This document shows, piece after piece, positions 53,228-61,811 of a DNA stretch of 64,000 bases. Both the position numbers and the translations under genes were made by a program. This stretch comes from CAKZNE01 sp964485405 (GTDB lineage: Bacteria; Bacteroidota; Bacteroidia; Flavobacteriales; Schleiferiaceae): NCBI GenBank assembly GCA_964485405.1, contig CAZAJG010000015.1, positions 10,308 to 74,307 on the forward strand, read 5' to 3'. Below the pieces are notes generated by a model, which was not told where the DNA came from, did not search any database, and was given only the letters and a program-made list of their open reading frames with translations. Within the stretch, counting starts at the first letter, position 1. Each line of letters begins with the position of its first letter.

Positions 53228-56200
53228 TTACTTCACGATAAAAGGAATAGCTTCCGTTTGATTATCGGTTTTAACAAAATAGGTTCCCACGCTTAGATCC
53301 TGGAGTGTAATTTCTAACGTATTTAAGCCCGCTCTCAACTGTACCTTCTCGGTATGGATAAGCTTACCCACGCTATTGAAAATACTCAAGCTGCTCTCTT
53401 CTGTTTGTGCTGAGCGTATGCTTACAGTGATTTGTCCGTTTGCTTGGGCCGGGTTTGGATATAAATCGAAAGCTTCCTGAGCGAAAATCTCTCCCGTTTC
53501 TGGCGCGTCACTATCTGCAATAGATCCACCTTTTTTAGTGTTTAATCCACTTCCGGTAGCGTTATCTATCACTAGGCTGTAGTCTTCTACTTCTCCATAG
53601 CCACAATACCCGCAGCTACTTCCATAGCCACCCCATCTCATTACCACACGCACTCTTAGGTTGCCCATGGCTGCCCAAGATGGTACTTTGAAAGAGCCAG
53701 ACTTCATCTTCTTACCTTTTCCTGTGTAAACACATTCTTTATAGTCGTAGAAGTCGCCATCGTTGTTCCAATCCACGTAAACGGCCCAATACTCTTTAAA
53801 CTTTTTGCCCGCAAAACCTGGGTACAACTTCAAGTTCACCCATTGTCCGGTATTCGCATGTGTAGTAAATGAAGTATAATCTGCATATCCGCCATCGTTA
53901 CCAGAGGTATTGTCTACTGAGCCAATTTTCACCCTTTGGATCCATTCGTAATCGGTATTGCCATTTACATTACAATAAGTAGGTGTGCAATCTCCAATGG
54001 TTACATCAAAGCTGGTAGTGTCTGTAGCTCCAGTAACACTATCGGTAGCTGAATAAGTAATGGTAGTGGTTCCTGTGGCAAATAAACTTCCTGAAGTAGG
54101 TCCAGCTATTTGATTAATTACTACATCATTTCCACAAGGCACTTCCATAATAAACTCATGCTTGTTGCACTCCCTTCTGTCGAACCATTTTCCAGACCAT
54201 CTCTTTAACACGGTATGATCTGCTCCGCCTGGGCCACAATAGTATCCTCCGGTGTTGTTTGGCTCGTAAGATGACCATTTGGTATAGTTCACAGCATCTC
54301 CATTTACCCATTCAAAGCTGCCTTCGTTGTTTTGATCGCTTAAACCAATCCAACTGTAATACGCCTGAACTCTACACGCCAAATAATGATTTTCTTGATC
54401 GCTGTTGATTACGGCTAGATGACCTCCTGCTGCTTGTGCAGCGGTATTGGCTTCGCTCCAAGTGTAGTTGCTATTATCGGAGCAGAAGTAACGGTGTCCG
54501 TTGTATTCTCCCAAAAAGATAAACCCTGGAATAAAGTTTCCAGCCACACAGGTATCCGAATCGCAATTGGAGAAAGTTTTAGCCGTTGGCGCATCCCAAC
54601 TTACATAACGCCCTCCTACGGAAGACTTACAGCTCAAATCGATATCATTGATGCTTGACAGTTGAAGACCGAAGCTATTCTCTACGTCAACCGTAGCGTT
54701 AGTTGAGCTGCTATTTCCGTTGTTATCCGTAACGGTAAGGGTTACCGTATTACTTCCTAAAGTGTTGCAATCAAAAGTATTTGGACTCACATCAAAGGAT
54801 GCAATTCCACAAGCGTCAGAACTTCCATTGTCAATATCAGAAGGACTAATTACCACCTGACCATTGGCATCCAGAGCAACTACTACATCCTTAGCAACCA
54901 CCACTGGTGCTATGGTATCCATTACGGTTACTTGAGCAATACAGCTGGTGCTGTTGCCTGTGTTATCGGTAACGGTTAGTGTTACATTGTTTATTCCTAC
55001 ATGGGAACAATCAAAAGTGGTTTGATCAATACTTAGAGATGGAGAACCGCAAAGTGCACTGCTTCCGTTGTCTATATCCGCAACGGTAATGCTTGCGTTT
55101 CCAGATGCATCAAGGGTAATTACAATATTCTGACAAACCGCTTGTAGCGCTGAGCTACCCACAACGGTTACCGTTGCTGTACAANNNNNNNNNNTATCTG
55201 TTGTAGTTAAAGTAACGAATTGCGCACCTACATCAGAACAGCTAAACGTGTTTCTATCGATACTGCTGGATGCAATTCCACAAGCATCTGTGCTTCCACC
55301 ATCAATATCCGCTACCGAAATGCTTGCGCTACCTGTAGAATCGAGCGTTACGGTAATGTCTTGACAGATCGTAGTTGGTGCCGTTGTATCTACCACCGTA
55401 ATATCAAAAGATGCTGTGGATGTATTCCCACTTTCATCCAAAGCGGTGTAGGTTACAGTAGTTGTTCCAACTGGGAAGTTATCGCTTGGACGATGTGTAG
55501 CTACTAAGCTCTGAACGGCACAAGCATCGGTTGCAATGGGTAAAGTCCAGAACACTGCTGGTGTGCAATCATCTAAAGTGGTGTAGGCTGTAAATGAAGT
55601 TGGAAGTTGCGTGATAACTGGAGCAAAAGTATCCAATATGGTTACGTTGCTCAAGGCTTGACTGCTGTTTCCACTGGCATCGCTTACGGTAAGTGTTACC
55701 GGGTTTCCGCTGAAATCTGCATTTACATCCATCACAAGCGTAAAACCACCTTTGTCGTTTCCTACTCTATTTCTTACCGCTACAATAATTTCGTTGCTTC
55801 CTAGCGTAAATAGGCTGTCTAAAGAAATACCACTTACAAATCCAAAAGCATCTCCTCCATTAAAGCCATTTACGGCTCCTGTAGAATCGATCAACAAATC
55901 GTGTGGTACGCCTTGGAAACTGCTTTGGCTAAAGCTATACTCTCCAGCTAGTAAATGACCGTTGATGTAGATTTCCATGTCATCATCTACAGACATACGA
56001 ATACGAGTACTCAAATCGCTTAAGCTGTTTAAGGAGAAAGTTTTTCGATAAAAACGAATGTGTTTATGCGAACGAACCACTTCACTTCCTGGAATTGGAT
56101 TGATGGTGATAAATCCGTAAGGTTGACCAATCTCTACGGCTTGGGTAAAGGTGGTGCTAGCCGGTACAAAAGGTGCTCCTGCCCAAGGGAAAGTTAAGGC

Positions 56201-59200
56201 AGTGCTCGAGTCTACCACGGTGCTTTCCATCCACGTACTGTCTGATACAATTTGAAGCGTATTGTCTCCAATAAGATCTGAACAATTGAAGTTAGAAGGC
56301 GAAACGCTAATGGAGGCTACTCCACAGTTATCGTTTGATCCATTGTTTACATCGGCTGCAATAATGGAAGCATTTCCATTGGCATCTAAATAAACGATTG
56401 CATCTTGAGCGATAGCCGTTGGAGCTATTTGATCTGCTACGGTTACAATTGCCGTGCAAGAAGAAGTGTTTCCATAAATATCCGTTACGGTAAGCACCAC
56501 ATTGTTCGCTCCAATATTGGAACAGTTAAAGCTGCTTACATCTATGGATGTTGAAGCGATTCCACAAGCATCAGCAGAAGCATTGTCTACATCAGAAGCG
56601 TTGATACTGGCATTGCCATTCGCATCTAAAGACACCGTAATATTTTGACAACTGGCTGTTGGAGCTATTGTGTCTATCACGGTAATGTCAAAAGCAGCAC
56701 TGGTCATGTTTCCATTTACATCTGTAGCGGTGTAGGTAACCGTGGTTACACCTACTGGAAGATTGTCTCCTGGAGTTTGTGTTCCTACAAGGCTTTGAAC
56801 CAAACAAGCATCATCTGCTGTGGGCGGTTGCCAGAATACGGCCGGTGTGCAATCGTTTGAAGTGGTGTAGGCTGTGAAGGAAGCTGGAAGGTTAGTGATT
56901 ACAGGTGCAATCGTATCGATAACGGTTACACTAGCCACATCCTGAGCGGTGTTGCCATTGTTATCGGTAACGGTAAGGATAACAGGATTGCCCAGAGCGG
57001 TTCCATTTACATCCATTACAAAGCTTACTCCTCCTCTATCGTTTCCTTGACGATTTCTTACCGCTAAAATGATTTCATTCGTTCCTACGGTTAGAATATT
57101 ATCGATGGTTGTTGGACTTACAAATCCAAAAGGATCTCCTCCGTTAAAACCATTGGTAGAACCATTGCCATCCATAAACAAATCGTGCGGAACACCTTGG
57201 AAGCTGCTTTGGCTAAAGCTGTACTCTCCAGCTACCAACTGACCATTTACATATACTTCAATATCATCATCTACAGATAAGCGAATGCGAGAGCTGATTC
57301 CAGCCAAGCTGCTTAGATCAAAAGTTTTACGGTAGAACCTTACATGGGTGTGTGAGCGAATTACTTCACTTCCTGGAATAGGATTGATGGTGGTGAAATT
57401 ATAGGGCTGACCAATGCTAACGGGTAAAGTAAAGGTATTGGCCGAAGGAACAAGAGCTGCTCCTGGCCAAGGGAAATGTAAGCTATTGGAAGAATCTGCC
57501 ACCGTGCTTTCCATCCAAGTACTATCGGATGCAATTTGAATTCCACTACCATTTATAGCAACACAGTTAAAGTTGGTATTGGATATCGTTGTAGAAGCAA
57601 TTCCACAAGCGTCAGATGATCCATTATCCACATCCGCAGCGCTAAGCGTAGCATTTCCTGTAGCATCCAAATAAAGAGTTACATCTTGAGCTATTGCCGT
57701 TGGCATTAAACTATCCACTACCGTAACAATCGCTGTAGCAGTTGATGTGTTTCCGTTATTGTCTGTAAAGGTTAAAGTAACGGTGTTTGGACCAACATCA
57801 CCACAACCAAAAGTGGAAATATCTATACTCGCAGAACCTGATCCAGAGCTACAAACACCAGAACCTCCACTAAAGATGTCTGCGGGTATAATACTGGCAT
57901 TCCCTGTAGGGTCTAAATAAACCGTAACATCTTGTACTTGAGGAGCGGTAGAGTTGGTATCTAATACAGTTACTATCGAAGTGGCAGAAGAGCTGTTTCC
58001 ATTCACATCTGTAGCGGTAAGGATTACCGTATTTGCACCAATATTATTGCAGTTAAAGCTGCTTGGAGTTACATCTAAGCTTGCAATGCCGCAGTTATCG
58101 GAACTTCCATTGTCCACATCCACTGTGGTAATGGTTGCCGTTCCAGAAGCATCCAAATAAACTGTGATGTTTTGCGCTGAAGCGGTTGGAATTGTGCTAT
58201 CTATTACCGTTACCGTTGAGGTTGCAGAAGAGCTGTTTCCATTCGCATCCGTAGCGGTAAGGGTTACCGTGTTTGCACCAATATTGTTGCAATTAAAGCT
58301 ACTTGGAGTTACACTCAAACTTGATAATCCGCAATTGTCGGAACTTCCGTTATCCACATCTGCTGTGGTAATGGTTGCCGCTCCTGAAGCATCCAAATAA
58401 ACTGTGATGTTTTGCGCTGAAGCGGTTGGAGCAGTACTGTCTATTACCGTTACTGTTGAAGTGGCAGAAGAGCTGTTTCCATTCGCATCTGTAGCGGTAA
58501 GAGTTATCGTGTTTGCGCCAACGCTAGTGCAGTTAAAGCTACTTGGAGTTACGCTCAAACTTGATAATCCGCAGTTGTCAGAACTTCCGTTATCCACATC
58601 TGCTGTGGTAATGGTTGCCGCTCCTGAAGCATCCAGATAAACTGTGATGTTTTGTGCTGAAGCGGTTGGAATTGTGCTATCTATTACCGTTACTGTTGAA
58701 GTAGTAGAAGAGCTGTTTCCATTCGCATCTGTAGCGGTAAGGGTTACCGTGTTTGCACCAATATTGTTGCAGTTAAAACTGCTTGGAGTTACACTCAAAC
58801 TTGATAATCCGCAGTTGTCAGAACTTCCATTATCAACATCTGCTGTGGTGATGCTTGCGGCTCCTGAAGCATCCAGATAAACTGTAATGTTTTGTGCTAA
58901 AGCAGCTGGAGCTGTACTGTCTATTACCGTTACCGTTGAGATTGCAGAAGAGCTGTTTCCATTCGCATCTGTAGCGGTAAGGGTTACCGTGTTTGCACCA
59001 ATATTNNNNNNNNNNNNNNNNNNNNNNNNNNNNNNNNNNNNNNNNNNNNNNNNNNNNNNNNNNNNNNNNNNNNNNNNNNNNNNNNNNNNNNNNNNNNNNN
59101 NNNNNGCTGAAGCGGTTGGAATTGTGCTATCTATTACCGTTACCGTTGACGTGGCAGAAGAGCTGTTTCCATTCGCATCCGTAGCGGTAAGGGTTACCGT

Positions 59201-61174
59201 GTTTGCACCAATATTGTTGCAGTTAAAACTGCTTGGAGTTACACTCAAGCTTGATAAACTGCAGTTGTCGGAACTTCCATTGTCTACATCTGCCGTGGTG
59301 ATGGTTGCGGCTCCTGAAGCATCCAAATAAACGGTAATGTTTTGTGCTTGTACCGTAGGATCTATAGTATCCTGAACAATAATGTTTACACTCGATTGAA
59401 GGGTACACCCATTGGCATCCGTAACCGTTAATTGATACGATCCAGCACTTAAGCCATTAACAGTAGCGGTGCTATCATTGTTTGACCATAAGAATGAGTA
59501 AGGAGCTGTACCACCAGAAACGTTAGCTGTTGCAGAACCATCGGCTAGGCCAACACAAGATTCATTGGATACCATATCGATACTTACGTTTAAAGCAGTA
59601 GGCTCGCTGATGGTTGCCGAATCAATGGCTACATCTCCATTTCCATCCGTAACCGTTACGGTATACGTTCCAGCTATTAAACCACTTATGGTATTACTGG
59701 TATTGGAAGTATTTAAAGTATTATCTCCATTACTCCATACATAAGAATAATCACTTGCTCCATCCTGCACCGTTACAGTAAGAGAACCCGTAGTGTCTCC
59801 AAAGCAGAGCACATCGGTTTGATTGGTAATGGAAGCGGTGAAATTATTGGTGACTACATTTCCTCTTACTTCAAAGGAATCAAAAGCTATTTCTTCATTG
59901 CCTGCACTCGAAAGAACTTCAATGCGTACATCCATAATGGTGGCTCCAAAAATATCGAAGCTAAAGGATTGAAAGGCTTCAGATAATATAGTACTATCTC
60001 CTTCTCCATCTAAATCTGTATCCCAAGAAAGGCTATCGTTTCCTAAACCATTTTGAGTTTCAAAAGCGGCTAGTAATTCATATGTCCCATTGTTGGTCTT
60101 ATCGATATAAATACGAGCATAATCTCCGTTCTCAAATGCGGATGCACTTGTAGCCGCAAAACTGCAACTCAGTTTTACGCTTGGAAAAGCGGTTGCATCT
60201 AGATCGTTAAAATGTACACCAGAGGTAAAAGGAGCTGATCCGAACTCTCCGGTTGTATTTGGGTTTTCTAAAGGTCTATCGTTGTCCTCTGCGGTATAAT
60301 AAAATCCGTCTGTATTGGTAAAAGTGATATCGCCAGAAGTAACAGAGGCTGCGCAATTGGTATCTTCCAACACGCCATTGGTTCGAATAAAATAATCGGA
60401 GCTACCATCTGTATATACTCCATATTCTGAATAATTTCCTTGGCAATTTTCAAAATCTGTTCCTGCAATAAGGGTAGGATCAGAATTTGTCCCCTCTACA
60501 CTAAAACTATCAAAAGCTATTTCTTCACTTCCTGCGCTTGAAAGCATTTCAATTCGAACATCCATGGTAGTTGCGCCAACCACTTCAAAAGTGAAGGATT
60601 GAAAAGCCTCACTTAAAATGGTACTATCTCCAGCACCATCTAAGTCTGTATCCCAAGAAAGACTATCGTTTCCGAGTCCATTCTGAGTTTCAAAAGCAGC
60701 TAGTAATTCATATGTTCCATTGTTGGTTTTATCTACATAAATCCGAATGTAATCGCCATTCTCAAAAGCAGATACGCTGGTAGCCGCAAAACTGCAACTC
60801 AAACTTACCTGATCAAAACCGGATACATCAATGTCATTAAAATGCACACCTGATGTTAAAGGTGTAGAGCCAAATTCTCCCATAGTATTTGGGTTCTCTG
60901 CGGGTCTATCTGTATCTTCTCCCGTGTAGTAGAAGCCGTTGGTATTGGTAAAAACTATTTGTCCGGAAGTAGATGCTGAGATACAAGCGGTATCTCCATT
61001 GGTTCCATCTGTGCGGATAAAATAGTCAGACGATCCGTCTGTGTAAGATCCGAAAGTAGAATAGCCACTTTCGCAAACTTCAAAATCATTACTGATGATG
61101 GTGGTTTGTGCGTGAGCACAATACGCAAATAAAGCCATCAGCGTGATTAATAGTTTCGTTGCTCGTTGGTGCAT
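53228..61174 (-). CDS. Giant modular T9SS protein with lectin and GEVED domains
   Basis: ATG 61174 (MHQRATKLLITLMALFAYCA) gives the signal peptide; earlier frame codons are untranslated. The protein is about 2650 aa as assembled, with two N gaps. From the N-terminus: two copies of the 185-residue module (about 61110-60480, 60460-59860), SprB-like repeats (59830-59350), at least six 80-aa HYR-like units (59345-57936), more HYR-like units and two galactose-binding-like regions (57550-57000, 56260-55700), a C-type lectin domain (54520-54130, FEWVNGDAVNYTKW with EPNNTGG), a GEVED domain (53980-53550), and a T9SS tail (YPNPAQANGQITVS, ending PFIVK). It is probably a surface adhesin binding sugars. 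Confidence 0.9.
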   Translation of the reverse strand: MHQRATKLLITLMALFAYCAHAQTTIISNDFEVCESGYSTFGSYTDGSSDYFIRTDGTNGDTACISASTSGQIVFTNTNGFYYTGEDTDRPAENPNTMGEFGSTPLTSGVHFNDIDVSGFDQVSLSCSFAATSVSAFENGDYIRIYVDKTNNGTYELLAAFETQNGLGNDSLSWDTDLDGAGDSTILSEAFQSFTFEVVGATTMDVRIEMLSSAGSEEIAFDSFSVEGTNSDPTLIAGTDFENCQGNYSEYGVYTDGSSDYFIRTNGVLEDTNCAASVTSGDITFTNTDGFYYTAEDNDRPLENPNTTGEFGSAPFTSGVHFNDLDATAFPSVKLSCSFAATSASAFENGDYARIYIDKTNNGTYELLAAFETQNGLGNDSLSWDTDLDGEGDSTILSEAFQSFSFDIFGATIMDVRIEVLSSAGNEEIAFDSFEVRGNVVTNNFTASITNQTDVLCFGDTTGSLTVTVQDGASDYSYVWSNGDNTLNTSNTSNTISGLIAGTYTVTVTDGNGDVAIDSATISEPTALNVSIDMVSNESCVGLADGSATANVSGGTAPYSFLWSNNDSTATVNGLSAGSYQLTVTDANGCTLQSSVNIIVQDTIDPTVQAQNITVYLDASGAATITTADVDNGSSDNCSLSSLSVTPSSFNCNNIGANTVTLTATDANGNSSSATSTVTVIDSTIPTASXXXXXXXXXXXXXXXXXXXXXXXXXXXXXXXXXXNIGANTVTLTATDANGNSSSAISTVTVIDSTAPAALAQNITVYLDASGAASITTADVDNGSSDNCGLSSLSVTPSSFNCNNIGANTVTLTATDANGNSSSTTSTVTVIDSTIPTASAQNITVYLDASGAATITTADVDNGSSDNCGLSSLSVTPSSFNCTSVGANTITLTATDANGNSSSATSTVTVIDSTAPTASAQNITVYLDASGAATITTADVDNGSSDNCGLSSLSVTPSSFNCNNIGANTVTLTATDANGNSSSATSTVTVIDSTIPTASAQNITVYLDASGTATITTVDVDNGSSDNCGIASLDVTPSSFNCNNIGANTVILTATDVNGNSSSATSIVTVLDTNSTAPQVQDVTVYLDPTGNASIIPADIFSGGSGVCSSGSGSASIDISTFGCGDVGPNTVTLTFTDNNGNTSTATAIVTVVDSLMPTAIAQDVTLYLDATGNATLSAADVDNGSSDACGIASTTISNTNFNCVAINGSGIQIASDSTWMESTVADSSNSLHFPWPGAALVPSANTFTLPVSIGQPYNFTTINPIPGSEVIRSHTHVRFYRKTFDLSSLAGISSRIRLSVDDDIEVYVNGQLVAGEYSFSQSSFQGVPHDLFMDGNGSTNGFNGGDPFGFVSPTTIDNILTVGTNEIILAVRNRQGNDRGGVSFVMDVNGTALGNPVILTVTDNNGNTAQDVASVTVIDTIAPVITNLPASFTAYTTSNDCTPAVFWQPPTADDACLVQSLVGTQTPGDNLPVGVTTVTYTATDVNGNMTSAAFDITVIDTIAPTASCQNITVSLDANGNASINASDVDNASADACGIASTSIDVSSFNCSNIGANNVVLTVTDIYGNTSSCTAIVTVADQIAPTAIAQDAIVYLDANGNASIIAADVNNGSNDNCGVASISVSPSNFNCSDLIGDNTLQIVSDSTWMESTVVDSSTALTFPWAGAPFVPASTTFTQAVEIGQPYGFITINPIPGSEVVRSHKHIRFYRKTFSLNSLSDLSTRIRMSVDDDMEIYINGHLLAGEYSFSQSSFQGVPHDLLIDSTGAVNGFNGGDAFGFVSGISLDSLFTLGSNEIIVAVRNRVGNDKGGFTLVMDVNADFSGNPVTLTVSDASGNSSQALSNVTILDTFAPVITQLPTSFTAYTTLDDCTPAVFWTLPIATDACAVQSLVATHRPSDNFPVGTTTVTYTALDESGNTSTASFDITVVDTTAPTTICQDITVTLDSTGSASISVADIDGGSTDACGIASSSIDRNTFSCSDVGAQFVTLTTTDXXXXCTATVTVVGSSALQAVCQNIVITLDASGNASITVADIDNGSSALCGSPSLSIDQTTFDCSHVGINNVTLTVTDNTGNSTSCIAQVTVMDTIAPVVVAKDVVVALDANGQVVISPSDIDNGSSDACGIASFDVSPNTFDCNTLGSNTVTLTVTDNNGNSSSTNATVDVENSFGLQLSSINDIDLSCKSSVGGRYVSWDAPTAKTFSNCDSDTCVAGNFIPGFIFLGEYNGHRYFCSDNSNYTWSEANTAAQAAGGHLAVINSDQENHYLACRVQAYYSWIGLSDQNNEGSFEWVNGDAVNYTKWSSYEPNNTGGYYCGPGGADHTVLKRWSGKWFDRRECNKHEFIMEVPCGNDVVINQIAGPTSGSLFATGTTTITYSATDSVTGATDTTSFDVTIGDCTPTYCNVNGNTDYEWIQRVKIGSVDNTSGNDGGYADYTSFTTHANTGQWVNLKLYPGFAGKKFKEYWAVYVDWNNDGDFYDYKECVYTGKGKKMKSGSFKVPSWAAMGNLRVRVVMRWGGYGSSCGYCGYGEVEDYSLVIDNATGSGLNTKKGGSIADSDAPETGEIFAQEAFDLYPNPAQANGQITVSIRSAQTEESSLSIFNSVGKLIHTEKVQLRAGLNTLEITLQDLSVGTYFVKTDNQTEAIPFIVK
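55185..55194. other. Assembly gap (10 N) in the giant gene
   Basis: Ten Ns lie in an HYR-like unit of the giant gene, so the missing sequence is unknown and the frame across it is only assumed. Confidence 0.95.
57936..59345. repeat. 240-bp tandem repeats, six or more units
   Basis: Matching points recur at 57936, 58176, 58416, 58656, 58896 and, after a gap, 59106 and 59346, spaced exactly 240 bp where no gap intervenes. Each unit encodes an 80-aa HYR-like domain with a DNCG...SFNC cysteine pair (LSSLSVTPSSFN, ANTVTLTATDANGNSSS). The units are nearly identical and the 100-N gap (59006-59105) lies among them, which indicates collapse or misassembly. Confidence 0.9.
59006..59105. other. Assembly gap (100 N) in the repeat array
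   Basis: The gap is placed where a unit of 240 bp would need 130 bp to continue (58766-58895 is the matching stretch in the previous unit). So the real missing length is expected to be 130 plus a multiple of 240; the placeholder of 100 is not real but keeps the frame by chance. Confidence 0.9.
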
Positions 61175-61735
61175 AGTTTGAGTTTTACAGTTTTTAGTGA
61201 ATTTGTAAGGTTTAATCGCACATAAACAGAGTACTACAACTAAAAACCTTTCAAACAAAAACTCAATTACACTCTAACTATTTCAACAAAAAAAGAAGCA
61301 TTTTTCCGTTGAACATGAAAGCGAATTAATACGTAAGATTTGTATTACAAGTGAGTAAAGGTGTTTCCATCATGCCCTCGTTATGTGGGGTGAAAATTAG
61401 TTTAATATGCTCCCAATTCAGCTCACCTTACTCATTAAGAGCAAACTCCTTTACTTTATATATAGAAAAAAATATTATTTAACTATTTGAAAATAAAATT
61501 ATTAAACAAATTAAAGGAAAATAAAAGACCACTAAATACTTGGAACGTGAAAAAGCATCTATCTAGGATGCATACATAGTATTTACAGACATTGGAGAAA
61601 ACGAATGGGAAAATCCTACGGAGAAGGCTTATTGATTTTTTATTTTGAGGGGTACTTTATGGAATTCTCTCTTTTTCTTTGATTTTTTCATTAAAACAGT
61701 AACTTAAAAAGACTGTTTTAGAAAAAGTGTAAAAA
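61175..61735. promoter_or_regulatory. Upstream region of the second giant gene, with box 61380-61417
   Basis: No gene is supported. The box GTTATGTGGGGTGAAAATTA and following bases matches the one at 52795 (about 30 of 38). It contains TAATTTTC on the minus strand, a -7-like sequence. The remaining sequence is very AT-rich and gene-free up to the terminator at 61736. Confidence 0.45.
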
Positions 61736-61805
61736 CAAAAGCCCCTTCAGCTCGGGAGGCTGAAGGGGCTTTCTACTCACTAATTCCCGTAATCGAGATT
61801 TTTAA
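61736..61805 (-). terminator. Conserved 3' box plus terminator of the third giant gene
   Basis: GCCCCTTCAGC (61741-61751) pairs with GCTGAAGGGGC (61759-61769) around a 7-nt loop. The box TCTCGATTACGGGAATTAGT next to the stop differs slightly from the other two copies. The hairpin sequence differs from copies 1 and 2 while the stem is kept. Confidence 0.85.
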
Positions 61806-61811
61806 ATTCGA

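Noticed and set aside
58164..58880. Plus-strand open frames of 78 codons repeated at 240-bp spacing
   Set aside because: They are mirror frames of the 240-bp HYR-like repeats coded on the minus strand; their apparent conservation follows from the repeats themselves.
57936..59345. CRISPR-like array
   Set aside because: Repeats are 240 bp, contiguous and coding; there are no short repeats with unique spacers and no cas genes.
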